A program made the position numbers and the translations under genes. This document shows, one piece after another, positions 8,913 through 17,055 of a stretch of DNA of 64,000 nt. The notes beneath the pieces are model-generated. The model worked only from the letters and a program-made list of their open reading frames with translations. It was not told where the DNA came from and searched no databases. The first letter of the stretch is position 1. Each line of letters begins with the position of its first letter. The DNA is from an uncultured Maribacter sp. (GTDB lineage Bacteria > Bacteroidota > Bacteroidia > Flavobacteriales > Flavobacteriaceae). The stretch lies in contig NZ_CANMRY010000002.1 of the NCBI RefSeq assembly GCF_947500405.1, positions 310,001 to 374,000 on the forward strand, in the 5' to 3' direction.

Positions 8913-9007
8913 GTAATAATCTTACATGTTTTGTTTAAATGCGTAAGATTATTACATCTGTTTGTAATTGAATTACAAACAAATATACTAAAATGCAACA
9001 TTGTTAC
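8913..9007. promoter_or_regulatory. Multi-site operator between divergent repressor and HTH genes
   Basis: Four 13-base sites share the form GTAA-N5-TTAC: 8913-8925, 8943-8955, 8964-8976 (inside a larger palindrome TTTGTAAT-TGA-ATTACAAA) and 8995-9007 (GCAA instead of GTAA). The first two are exact inverted copies of each other (GTAATAATCTTAC / GTAAGATTATTAC). Centre spacings are 30, 21 and 31 bases, close to 3, 2 and 3 helical turns, so proteins bound there would sit on one face of the helix. The likely ligand is the XRE repressor encoded at 8186-8896. Confidence 0.7.
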
Positions 9008-9046
9008 ATATTTTAAATAAAATACTATTCTAAACTTTATATCATT

Positions 9047-9352
9047 ATGCTATCAGAAGAAAATTATGGAAAACCAATTAATGAAAAACTATCTATTGTC
9101 TTAAGAAGAAACACTACAAAAAATGATTTTGCTGATATTTCTGCAAAAACTAATATTAGTTTTTCTACAATAAGAGATGTTGTTTATAGGACTAATAGTT
9201 TAACAAAATCTAACTCCAAGGCCATTTTATTTTTAATTAGTAGAGCTTTTGATAATTCTTTAGGCAAACAATTGCAGGCTGAGGGAGATAAATTATTCTT
9301 AAACAAGATAGTAAACACTAACCAATCTTTATTTATTGAGAATTCTAAGTAA
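9047..9352 (+). CDS. Small putative DNA-binding protein, divergent from the XRE repressor
   Basis: A 101-residue protein of unknown function. A helix-turn-helix-like stretch is visible at residues 27-62 (NDFADISAKTNISFSTIRDV, then YRTNSLTKSNSKAI), with the A-x-x-x-N/G-I-S-x-S-T-I-R-x-V pattern of a recognition helix. The rest is a helical tail without motifs. Position and orientation recall a Cro-like partner: it is divergent from a repressor and shares its operator array. It is followed by a hairpin terminator at 9386. The function is inference from the HTH and the context only. Confidence 0.6.
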   Translation: MLSEENYGKPINEKLSIVLRRNTTKNDFADISAKTNISFSTIRDVVYRTNSLTKSNSKAILFLISRAFDNSLGKQLQAEGDKLFLNKIVNTNQSLFIENSK

Positions 9353-9385
9353 GCTCTCCCGAGTATTACACACACTAGTAGAAAT

Positions 9386-9425
9386 AAAAAAGGACCAAAC
9401 TTTTAAAAGTTTGATCCTTTTTTAT
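9386..9425. terminator. Bidirectional intrinsic terminator
   Basis: A long hairpin (AAAAAAGGAcCAAACTTTT / AAAAGTTTGaTCCTTTTTT) with A and T tracts on its two sides can stop transcription from both directions. It ends the small HTH gene (+) and the 35-codon ORF at 9440-9547 (-). Confidence 0.85.
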
Positions 9426-9439
9426 TTTGTTATGTTATT

Positions 9440-9547
9440 TTATAACATAAACAACTTTCTCATTAAGTGAACAACACCGCTAAAAAAATCATTTCTATAA
9501 ACTTGAATTTCTTTTGGTGCTGGCATGTTGTTAATTTGGGCGTCCAT
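9440..9547 (-). CDS. Small 35-residue ORF with its own promoter and terminator
   Basis: A 35-codon frame (MDAQINNMPAPKEIQVYRND, then FFSGVVHLMRKLFML) that I do not recognise. The C-terminal half is amphipathic to hydrophobic with basic residues (VVHLMRKLFML), as in small membrane-associated peptides. Support for expression: a -7 box TACATTTG on the minus strand at 9587-9594, an A-rich leader of about 35 bases before the ATG, and a terminator just downstream at 9386-9425. No larger gene occupies the gap between 9353 and 9700. Coding status needs conservation data; no function is assigned. Confidence 0.5.
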   Translation of the reverse strand: MDAQINNMPAPKEIQVYRNDFFSGVVHLMRKLFML

Positions 9548-9586
9548 TATTTACTTTTTTAAATTTGGGTTGTGGTTGTTTTTATA

Positions 9587-9594
9587 CAAATGTA
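9587..9594 (-). promoter_or_regulatory. -7 promoter box for the 35-codon ORF
   Basis: On the minus strand TACATTTG fits the Bacteroidota -7 consensus TAnnTTTG exactly. The predicted transcript would start near 9582 and have a leader of about 35 A-rich bases before the ATG at 9547. No clear -33 TTG was seen at the usual distance. Confidence 0.5.
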
Positions 9595-9700
9595 CTTCCT
9601 AACGTAAGTATTTAAGTAATTATTGTTGTGAAACACACTTTATTTGTTGTGAAAAAAATGAAGCTCCAATTTATTAGATAAACTGCACACTTTTATAAGT

Positions 9701-10354
9701 TTACAATACCATTTCTGGTATTTCTCCATTAATTATTAAATTTCCTTCTGTAGCTTTTTTAATTTCATCAACAGATACTCCTGGTGCTCTTTCTAGTAGT
9801 TTAAAACCATCTTTAACTACTTCTAAAACAGCAAGATTTGTAACTATTTTTTTTACACAAGCAACACCGGTTAATGGTAAACTACATTTTTTTAATAATT
9901 TAGATGCTCCTGCTCTATTAGTATGCATCATGGCAACTATAATATTTTCTGCAGATGCTACTAAGTCCATTGCACCACCCATTCCTTTTACCATTTTACC
10001 AGGGATTTTCCAATTGGCAATATCTCCTCCTTCAGAGACTTCCATAGCTCCTAAAATAGTAAGGTCTACGTGTTTTCCTCTAATCATCCCAAAACTCGTA
10101 GCAGAGTCAAAAAAAGATGCCCCAGGCATAGTTGTAATGGTTTGTTTACCTGCGTTAATAATATCTGCATCTTCTTCTCCTTCAAAAGGGAAAGGTCCCA
10201 TTCCTAAAACACCATTCTCACTCTGGAATTCTACATCTATATCTTCTTGCACAAAATTAGCAACCAAAGTTGGTATTCCTATTCCAAGGTTTACATAATA
10301 GCCATCTTGAACTTCTTTTGCTATTCTTTTTGCTATTCCATTTTTATCTAACAT
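9701..10354 (-). CDS. scoB: 3-oxoacid CoA-transferase subunit B
   Basis: Beta subunit of succinyl-CoA:3-oxoacid (acetoacetate) CoA-transferase, which moves CoA between succinyl-CoA and a 3-oxoacid in ketone-body or branched-chain degradation. The 217 residues carry the family signature S45-E46-N47-G48, with Glu46 the expected CoA-thioester nucleophile, and the GIGIPTLVANF segment near the N-terminus. Normal length. It is the distal gene of scoA, a small zinc-ribbon membrane protein gene, then scoB, all on the minus strand. The exact oxoacid cannot be told from the sequence. Confidence 0.93.
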   Translation of the reverse strand: MLDKNGIAKRIAKEVQDGYYVNLGIGIPTLVANFVQEDIDVEFQSENGVLGMGPFPFEGEEDADIINAGKQTITTMPGASFFDSATSFGMIRGKHVDLTILGAMEVSEGGDIANWKIPGKMVKGMGGAMDLVASAENIIVAMMHTNRAGASKLLKKCSLPLTGVACVKKIVTNLAVLEVVKDGFKLLERAPGVSVDEIKKATEGNLIINGEIPEMVL

Positions 10355-10395
10355 CTTTTTTAATTTGGAAATGTGTTGACTTGAAAATTTATTAA

Positions 10396-10737
10396 TTACT
10401 TTCTTCTTAAAGCATACGAGTTAAACTTATGAGCTTGCTCACTTTCATATTTCCATACGAATATTGGAATAGAAAAAGTTATTACGGCAATAAGCCACAA
10501 ATAATAAATTAATAAAGCGGTTACAATAATTCCTGTAATAGTTCCTACTAAAATGATTCTATTATCTGGAATTGCGGTAATTCTGTTAATATGTCTTTTA
10601 TCAACCTTACCACAAGTATCACAATTTACGCGAACCTCATCTGCATTAACTCTTCTTTGTAAATCTGGTCTTGTTTCCTCCTTTAAAGTCAGGAAATTTT
10701 GCCTTTTGCAAGCCTTACAAGTATACGTTAATCGCAT
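10396..10737 (-). CDS. Small zinc-ribbon membrane protein between the CoA-transferase genes
   Basis: A 113-residue protein of unknown function. The N-terminal part has two CxxC knuckles, YTCKACKRQNF (Cys7, Cys10) and NCDTCGKVDKRH (Cys39, Cys42), forming a likely zinc ribbon. Then two closely spaced hydrophobic helices follow (about residues 61-95, IILVGTITGIIVTALLIYYL onward) and a short basic tail. It sits 3 bases after scoA and 41 bases before scoB, so it is co-transcribed with a soluble heteromeric enzyme it has no known link to. Confidence 0.75.
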   Translation of the reverse strand: MRLTYTCKACKRQNFLTLKEETRPDLQRRVNADEVRVNCDTCGKVDKRHINRITAIPDNRIILVGTITGIIVTALLIYYLWLIAVITFSIPIFVWKYESEQAHKFNSYALRRK

Positions 10738-10740
10738 AAA

Positions 10741-11442
10741 TTATTCTTTACTGCGAACCGTTCTTTGTTCTATTCTTTTTTCATAATTACTTCCTTGAAA
10801 AATTCTTTTAACAAAAATCCCAGGGACATGAATTTCATTAGGATCCAACGCACCCGCAGGAACTAGTTCTTCCACCTCAGCAACAGTAATTTTTGCTGCA
10901 CCACACATTGCTGGGTTAAAATTACGAGCAGTACCTTTAAAAATAAGGTTTCCAGCTTCGTCTCCTCTCCATGCTTTTACAAAGGAAAAATCTGCCTTAT
11001 ATGCTTCTTCTAACACATACATTTTGCCATTAAACTCTCTTGTTTCTTTTCCTTCGGCTACTTCTGTACCATAACCAGCTGGGGTGTAAAATGCAGGAAA
11101 ACCAGATTGCGCTGCTCTACATTTTTCGGCCAAAGTACCTTGTGGTGTAAGTTCTACCTCTAGCTCTCCACTTAACATTTGCCTTTCAAATTCATCATTC
11201 TCCCCTACATAAGAAGATATCATTTTTTTTATTTGATGTTTTTGTAATAACAACCCTAAACCAAAATCATCTACACCTGCGTTATTAGAAATACAAATAA
11301 TATCCTTTACTTCTAACTTAACCAATTCAGCAATTGCATTTTCAGGGATTCCACAAAGACCAAAACCTCCTAGCATAAAAGTCATCCCATTCTGTACCCC
11401 TTTTAATGCTTCTTGAACATTAGTAACTTTTTTCTTTATCAT
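10741..11442 (-). CDS. scoA: 3-oxoacid CoA-transferase subunit A
   Basis: Alpha subunit of the CoA-transferase, partner of the protein at 9701. The 233 residues include the CoA-binding glycine motif [13 protein letters not shown] (residues 25-37), the segment [13 protein letters not shown] and the conserved [14 protein letters not shown] region. It is the first gene of its operon; upstream lies the terminator of the preceding pbp gene at 11521-11555, and the promoter should fall between 11443 and 11516. Length and motifs are complete. Confidence 0.93.
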   Translation of the reverse strand: MIKKKVTNVQEALKGVQNGMTFMLGGFGLCGIPENAIAELVKLEVKDIICISNNAGVDDFGLGLLLQKHQIKKMISSYVGENDEFERQMLSGELEVELTPQGTLAEKCRAAQSGFPAFYTPAGYGTEVAEGKETREFNGKMYVLEEAYKADFSFVKAWRGDEAGNLIFKGTARNFNPAMCGAAKITVAEVEELVPAGALDPNEIHVPGIFVKRIFQGSNYEKRIEQRTVRSKE

Positions 11443-11520
11443 TATTGATTTCTCATATTTAGATTACATACTCCTTATCATTTTAAATAATTCTTACTAA
11501 AAATACAATATTAATATAAA

Positions 11521-11555
11521 AAAAGCACCTCTATTAAAAAAATAGAGGTGCTTTT
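11521..11555 (-). terminator. Terminator of the penicillin-binding protein gene
   Basis: A 15-base perfect stem AAAAGCACCTCTATT / AATAGAGGTGCTTTT with a five-base loop is followed on the minus strand by a T tract (plus-strand A run at 11517-11524). It lies 23 bases past the stop at 11578, between pbp1A and scoA. Confidence 0.88.
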
Positions 11556-11577
11556 CAAAGTAAATAACTTTTTATAT

Positions 11578-13929
11578 TTAGAAATCTAAATCCTCTAAAT
11601 CATCTTCTGTATCGTTATTTTCCTGAGCTTCTTCCGCAACTTTAGTACAGTCTACATTTATAGATAAATCTTTAGGTTTCGTAAAACCTTTATCTGAGAT
11701 GCCTAAATCCTTATTCTTATAATTTTCTTTCATATAAAGACCCCAAATTGGCAATGCCATAGTTGCTCCTTGCCCGTAAGTAATAGTTTTAAAGTGTGTA
11801 GCTCTTTCTTCGCCACCAACCCAAACGCCAGTAACCAAATTAGGAACTATGCCCATAAACCAACCATCACTATTATTTTGGGTGGTACCCGTTTTACCAG
11901 CAATAGGGTTTTTAAATCCATAAGGATAACCAGTAATTACCTCATCATATTCTTTTTTCCATTTATTTACTCCTTGAGTACGTAAGCGCGTTCCTGAACC
12001 TCCTTGTGTTACTCCCTCCATTAAATTTAGCATGGCATAAGCAACATCTTTACTAAGAACATCTTTTGTTTCTGGAACATATTCATACAACACTGTACCA
12101 TTTTTATCTTCTATACGGGTTACCATAACAGGTTTAACATATACCCCTTGGTTAGCAAAAGTTCCATAAGCTCCCACCATTTCATACACGTTCATTTCAG
12201 AAACTCCTAATGCAATAGAAGGTACTTCTGCTATTTCTCTAGTTATTCCTAAATTTTTTCCAATTATAGCAACAGACTTTGGCCCTACTTTATCAATTAA
12301 TTGTGCTGTAACTGTATTAACTGAGTTTGCTAGAGCTTTTTTAAGCGTATAATTTTTTCCAGAATATTTTCCGTTTGAATTTTTTGGACACCAAGGTTCT
12401 GGGTTTCCATGTTTTTCTGCTTCTATACAATACTGCGTATCTGGTAATGAATCGCAAGGAGAGTATCGTAATTGGTCTATAGCTGCTGCATATACTAGAG
12501 GCTTAAAAGTAGAGCCTGCTTGTCTAGATCCTTGTATAACATTGTCATACTGAAAATGCTTATAATTTATACCTCCTACCCAAGCTTTTACATGTCCTGT
12601 TTGTGGTTCCATAGACATCATGGCCGTTCTTAAGAAAGATTTATAATACCTAATAGAATCTAATGGAGTCATTACGGTATCTTTCTCTTTGGTTTCGCTT
12701 TTCCAATCAAAAACCGTCATGTCTTTTTTCTTGTTAAAAGAGGCACGTATTACTTTTTCAGATTTTCCTTCTTTTTTCATCTCTCTCCAACGGTCCGAAG
12801 TTTTCATTGCGCGCTCCATAATAGCATCTATCTGATTTTTTTCTAAATCTAAAAATGGTGCAGTTTTATTACGTTCTGGTGTATTTTGATGAAAAAATTC
12901 GGCTTGTAATTTTGTCATATGCTGTGAGACAGCATTCTCTGCATTAGCTTGCATACGAGAATCTATGGTAGTATAAATTTTAAGTCCGTCTAAATATAAA
13001 TTATATCTATCTCTTTCTCCTTCTAAGGCTGGTTTTGGATTTTCCTTAATCCAATCATTCATGAAGCCTTGTAAATACATTCTAAAATAAGTAGCCAAGC
13101 CTTCTCTATGAGATTCTGGACTATAATTAAGTTTCATTTTTAAGTCCTGTAATGAGTCTTTTTCTTGCTCTGTTATATAATCGTACTTTGCCATTTGGGC
13201 TAGAACTACATCTCTTCTATTTTTAGTTCCCACAGGGTTCCTATGTGGCCTGGGGTTATATAAAGAAGAATTTTTAAACATCCCAACTAACATTGCAGAT
13301 TCTTCTATTTTTAAATTTTTAGGTTCTTTCCCAAAATAAATTTTAGAAGCAGAACGTATACCATCTGCATTATTACCAAAGTCATATATATTAAAATACA
13401 TGGTCATAATTTCTTCTTTGGTGTAATTACGTTCTAAACGTATTGCAATAACCCATTCTTTTATTTTCTGAGTATATCTTTTCCAGCCTCTGGCTGCTAA
13501 ACCTGTAAATAATTGCTTTGCTAATTGTTGCGAGATAGTACTTGCTCCTCCTTTTTTACCTAAAAAAGCAAAAGCTCTTAGAGTTCCTCTAGCATCAATA
13601 CCAGAGTGCTCATAAAAACGAGCATCTTCTGTTGCAACTAATGCATTAACTAAATTTTCAGGAAGATCCTCAAATTTTACTGGCGTTCTATTATCGTCTA
13701 AATAGAATTTACCTAATGTTTTATTATCTGATGAAAGTATCTCTGTTGCTAAATTGGTTTGCGGGTTCTCTAAAATCTCAAAGGTTGGCATTTCTCCAAA
13801 AACCTCATTAGCTGCCAAAAAGAATAATAGCGCAACAGAGAGTATTCCTGTTATAAATACTATCCAAAACCACTTAATAAATTTAAAAAAACTTGTTGCT
13901 TGTTTTTTCTTTACAGCCTTTTTTACCAT
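11578..13929 (-). CDS. mrcA: Penicillin-binding protein 1A (bifunctional transglycosylase/transpeptidase)
   Basis: Class A PBP that polymerises and cross-links peptidoglycan in the periplasm. The 783 residues show a basic N-terminus and one TM helix (about 18-40), a GT51 domain with ATEDARFYEHSGIDARGTLR (catalytic Glu101) and KGGASTISQQLAKQL, and a transpeptidase domain with Ser473-Thr-Phe-Lys476, Ser536-Val-Asn538 and Lys679-Thr-Gly-Thr-Thr. The C-terminus is an acidic tail (EEAQENNDTEDDLEDLDF). The stop of gldH lies 4 bases upstream of its start codon, so ricT, gldH and pbp1A form one operon on the minus strand. All catalytic residues are present. Confidence 0.95.
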   Translation of the reverse strand: MVKKAVKKKQATSFFKFIKWFWIVFITGILSVALLFFLAANEVFGEMPTFEILENPQTNLATEILSSDNKTLGKFYLDDNRTPVKFEDLPENLVNALVATEDARFYEHSGIDARGTLRAFAFLGKKGGASTISQQLAKQLFTGLAARGWKRYTQKIKEWVIAIRLERNYTKEEIMTMYFNIYDFGNNADGIRSASKIYFGKEPKNLKIEESAMLVGMFKNSSLYNPRPHRNPVGTKNRRDVVLAQMAKYDYITEQEKDSLQDLKMKLNYSPESHREGLATYFRMYLQGFMNDWIKENPKPALEGERDRYNLYLDGLKIYTTIDSRMQANAENAVSQHMTKLQAEFFHQNTPERNKTAPFLDLEKNQIDAIMERAMKTSDRWREMKKEGKSEKVIRASFNKKKDMTVFDWKSETKEKDTVMTPLDSIRYYKSFLRTAMMSMEPQTGHVKAWVGGINYKHFQYDNVIQGSRQAGSTFKPLVYAAAIDQLRYSPCDSLPDTQYCIEAEKHGNPEPWCPKNSNGKYSGKNYTLKKALANSVNTVTAQLIDKVGPKSVAIIGKNLGITREIAEVPSIALGVSEMNVYEMVGAYGTFANQGVYVKPVMVTRIEDKNGTVLYEYVPETKDVLSKDVAYAMLNLMEGVTQGGSGTRLRTQGVNKWKKEYDEVITGYPYGFKNPIAGKTGTTQNNSDGWFMGIVPNLVTGVWVGGEERATHFKTITYGQGATMALPIWGLYMKENYKNKDLGISDKGFTKPKDLSINVDCTKVAEEAQENNDTEDDLEDLDF

Positions 13930-13933
13930 TAGT

Positions 13934-14422
13934 TTACTGTTTGTTTTTTTCTATTTGAAAACCAACATCGGTTATGCCTTCTAAATTTACAACACCAGAT
14001 ATAGTGCCATTTTTACGCATACCATGTACTATTTGTAAAGTATATACGCCAGAAGATGGAAAAACGATGTTTTCTCTAAACCATAATTTACTCTCTTTTA
14101 AACTTCCTTGTCCTTTTCCTAACCATGTACCATCTGGTAAAGCCATATTATACTCTAAGGTATCTTTTACAACATCGCCATTAGGATAGTTTAACTCTGT
14201 TATTAAGAAAAGATTACTATATGGATAGTTTTGATCGTTTCTAACATTAATGAAAATATGGTGCTTTTCTATAGTGTCTAGCTCTGAAAAATTAAAAGTT
14301 ATAGTATCGTTTTTATGCCAACTAGCATCTTTTAAGCTTTGATATTCAGATTTTATAGTAGTGCCACTACAAGACACCAGAAATAAAAGCAATATAATGG
14401 AAAGGGAAAAAGACCTAAGCAT
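13934..14422 (-). CDS. gldH: Gliding motility lipoprotein GldH
   Basis: Lipoprotein needed for flavobacterial gliding and type IX secretion-linked motility. The ATG at 14422 gives a proper lipoprotein signal MLRSFSLSIILLLFLVSCSG with lipobox LVSC; an in-frame ATG at 14545 would add 41 charged residues lying inside ricT and was rejected. The mature part (WHKNDTITFNFSELDT, YPYSNLFLITELNYPNGD, GKGQGSLKESKLWF) matches the GldH family as I know it. It overlaps the end of ricT by 8 bases and precedes pbp1A by 4, typical of flavobacterial gldH loci. Confidence 0.9.
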   Translation of the reverse strand: MLRSFSLSIILLLFLVSCSGTTIKSEYQSLKDASWHKNDTITFNFSELDTIEKHHIFINVRNDQNYPYSNLFLITELNYPNGDVVKDTLEYNMALPDGTWLGKGQGSLKESKLWFRENIVFPSSGVYTLQIVHGMRKNGTISGVVNLEGITDVGFQIEKNKQ

Positions 14423-15584
14423 TTTTGGGTTTTCTATTTTTATTATTTCTTCTTTTCTTGTTTCTATTTCTATTTTTATTGCTTTTACGTCTTGGTTGAT
14501 CAAAACGAGTAAGACTATCTTGCCCAACAACATTTTCAAAAACAACTTTTTCTTCTATTATATTATCTGCTGCGTATTCTTCTAGACTAGCAACTTTTTC
14601 TTTTTTCTTGTTTTTTTCTAAAACCTCTTTTACTTGGTCTTTAGAAAGTACATGCCAGTTAGATGGTTCATCCTTGTAGGTAAACCATAATAAGCCTTTA
14701 AAAATATCTGTTTTTTGACAGTATGCAAGACCTTTTTCTGTATAAAGTTTTGTGTCTTGACTAGGAAACCCTTTTAAAGCATCTAAATATGTGTCTAACT
14801 CATAATTAAGACAACACTTAAGCTTACCACATTGACCTGCTAATTTTTGGGGGTTTAAAGATAATTGTTGGTAACGGGCTGCGGAAGTACTTACCGACCT
14901 AAAATCTGTTAACCAAGTAGAACAACATAATTCTCTACCACAAGAACCTACACCTCCTAAACGCTGGGCTTCTTGTCTATATCCTATTTGGCGCATTTCT
15001 ATACGAATACCAAAGGCTTTTGCCATGTCTTTTATAAGCTGACGGAAATCTACACGTTCTTCTGCTGTATAATAAAAAGTAGCTTTAGAACCATCTCCCT
15101 GAAATTCTACATCAGAGATTTTCATTTGTAGTTTTAAAACAATGGCAATCTCACGAGCTCGTTTTTTAATTTCTTCTTCACGGTCCCTACATTTTTGCCA
15201 TATATCAATATCTTTTTGAGATGCTTTACGGTACACTTTACAAACTTCTTCACCAGAAAAAGGAGCTTTCTTTTTTTTCATTTGTACTCTTACCAGTTCT
15301 CCTGTTAGAGTTACCATACCAATATCATGGCCAGATTGTGCTTGCGTAGCAACAATATCTCCTATAGAAAGTGTTAAACTCTCTGTGTTTTTAAAAAATT
15401 CTTTTCGGCTATTTTTAAAACGTACTTCAACAAAGTCAAAAGGTTTTTCCCCATTTGGGAGTGACATGTTGGAAAGCCAATCAAAAACCGTTAATTTATT
15501 ACAACCATCTGTTCCGCAAGTACCGTTGTTCTTACATCCTTTTGGTTGTCCATCCTTACCGGTTGAACAACTACTGCAACCCAT
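14415..15584 (-). CDS. ricT: PSP1 domain protein RicT (YaaT)
   Basis: PSP1-family protein; in Bacillus the RicT homologue acts in an Fe-S-containing complex that stimulates RNA processing. The 389 residues begin with a Cys-rich head (MGCSSCSTGKDG...GCKNNGTCGTDGC). The PSP1 core follows, with conserved GGVGSCGRELCCSTWLTDF and QCGKLKCCLNYELDTY Cys motifs, and then a very basic Lys/Arg/Asn tail (about the last 25 residues). The basic tail suggests RNA binding. It overlaps gldH by 8 bases. The role in Bacteroidota is not established. Confidence 0.9.
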   Translation of the reverse strand: MGCSSCSTGKDGQPKGCKNNGTCGTDGCNKLTVFDWLSNMSLPNGEKPFDFVEVRFKNSRKEFFKNTESLTLSIGDIVATQAQSGHDIGMVTLTGELVRVQMKKKKAPFSGEEVCKVYRKASQKDIDIWQKCRDREEEIKKRAREIAIVLKLQMKISDVEFQGDGSKATFYYTAEERVDFRQLIKDMAKAFGIRIEMRQIGYRQEAQRLGGVGSCGRELCCSTWLTDFRSVSTSAARYQQLSLNPQKLAGQCGKLKCCLNYELDTYLDALKGFPSQDTKLYTEKGLAYCQKTDIFKGLLWFTYKDEPSNWHVLSKDQVKEVLEKNKKKEKVASLEEYAADNIIEEKVVFENVVGQDSLTRFDQPRRKSNKNRNRNKKRRNNKNRKPKNA

Positions 15585-15659
15585 ATTTTATATCTAGATT
15601 TGAAAAACAAGAAAATTGCTTTTCAAAAAAGGTTCATATTAATCTTAAACGTAAAGATA

Positions 15660-16691
15660 CTATTTTTTAAATTTTAAAACTGGAGACCTTCCTTTTTTAA
15701 AAATTTTATTGCTTACCGTTTTTCCTTTACGCAATTTTTTTTGTTCTTCAAAAGGCAACTCATGTACTGTTTTACAATCATCTGAACAGCAATTATTCAT
15801 TTTTTCTGCACATTTTGGACACTGAATAAATAATAAGTGGCAAGCTTCATTTGCACAGTTTACATGAGTATCACAAGATTCACCACATTGGTGGCAATTA
15901 GCAATTACATCTTCGGAAATACGCTCTCCTCTACGATGATCAAAAACAAAGTTTTTTCCAACAAATTTATTTTCTAAGTCCTTATCCTTTACTTGCCTAG
16001 TATATTCTATTATTCCGCCCTCTAGTTGGTACACATTTTTAAAACCCTTGTGTTTATAGTATGCACTAGCTTTTTCGCAACGAATACCTCCCGTGCAATA
16101 CATTACTAATTTTTTATCTTCTTTATGGTCTTTTAAATCTTCCTCTATAATATCTAAAGAATCTCTAAATGTATCTACATCTGGCGTAATAGCATTTTTA
16201 AAATGACCTATTTCACTTTCGTAATGGTTACGCATATCTACCAAAACCGTATCTGGGTCTTCAATAAGTTCATTGAATTTCTCTGCACCAACATGAATTC
16301 CTTTGTTTGTAACATCAAAATTTTCATCTTCAAGACCATCTGCTACAATTTTATTACGCACTTTAACTTTTAGCTTTAAGAACGATTTGTTGTTTTGCTC
16401 TACAGCTATATTTAAACGCACATTTTCTAAAAAAGAAATACTGTCTAAATGGTTTTTAAATGCTTCAAAATTATCTGCAGGTACAGATAATTGTGCATTT
16501 ATACCCTCGTTAGCAACATAAATGCGTCCCAGCACATCTAAATCATTCCAAGTAATAAATAAGTGATTTCTAAAAACAGAAGTATTTTCTATGTGTGCAT
16601 ATTTGTAGAAAGAAATGGTAAGACGTTCTTTACCTGCCTCCTCTATAAGAGCGGCTCTTTCTTTTGCACTTAATGTATTGTACAGTTGCAT
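15660..16691 (-). CDS. trhO: tRNA uridine(34) hydroxylase TrhO (rhodanese-related)
   Basis: Oxygen-dependent enzyme making 5-hydroxyuridine at tRNA position 34. The 343 residues have an N-terminal acylphosphatase-like domain (about 22-115), a rhodanese domain with active loop Cys199 in CTGGIRCEKASAYY, and a C-terminal Cys-rich segment (CHQCGESCDTHVNC, then CPKCAEKMNNCCSDDC) likely to bind zinc, ending in a basic tail. A terminator-like hairpin sits 67 bases upstream of the ATG on the same strand (16758-16789), so attenuation or a separate small transcript upstream is possible. Confidence 0.92.
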   Translation of the reverse strand: MQLYNTLSAKERAALIEEAGKERLTISFYKYAHIENTSVFRNHLFITWNDLDVLGRIYVANEGINAQLSVPADNFEAFKNHLDSISFLENVRLNIAVEQNNKSFLKLKVKVRNKIVADGLEDENFDVTNKGIHVGAEKFNELIEDPDTVLVDMRNHYESEIGHFKNAITPDVDTFRDSLDIIEEDLKDHKEDKKLVMYCTGGIRCEKASAYYKHKGFKNVYQLEGGIIEYTRQVKDKDLENKFVGKNFVFDHRRGERISEDVIANCHQCGESCDTHVNCANEACHLLFIQCPKCAEKMNNCCSDDCKTVHELPFEEQKKLRKGKTVSNKIFKKGRSPVLKFKK

Positions 16692-16757
16692 GCTATACTA
16701 ATTTTTAAGTTAAAAAGATTTATGAGGTTACAAAGCTAAAAATTAAATAGAGGGAAA

Positions 16758-16789
16758 CAAAAAAGAGTCTTGATTTTTCAAGACTCTTT
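16758..16789 (-). terminator. Hairpin terminator upstream of trhO
   Basis: An 11-base stem AAAGAGTCTTG / CAAGACTCTTT with a six-base loop is followed on the minus strand by six T. No recognised gene on the minus strand precedes it. The 260 bases between it and recA hold no ORF of useful size (only an 8-codon MKKINWNG just before the hairpin). It may end a small RNA or act as an attenuator for trhO. Confidence 0.6.
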
Positions 16790-17055
16790 ATCAACCATTC
16801 CAATTAATCTTTTTCATAGCATTCTTTGAGTAGTGCTAAAAGGAGATGGTCATCATTGCCCACTGCCACTAAAAACAGTAGATTATATATTGAGTTAGTA
16901 TATACAATTTTTTATAAGATGTAGTTTTTAAAAAAAGGTTGCGTAATCTTCAAAAAAAATATTTTTAAAGTCATAAAATCTGTTAATAAAATTAAATTCC
17001 TAATTGTTATTTTGATAAAAGAATTGGTAATTTAGCTAGCCTAAAAAAATAGATA

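Noticed and set aside
8186-9352. Complete prophage
   Set aside because: Only a repressor-type gene, a small HTH gene and operators are present; no integrase, structural or lysis genes flank them.
14423-14545. N-terminal extension of GldH to 14545
   Set aside because: The 41 extra residues are charged and lie within ricT; the lipoprotein signal begins at 14422.
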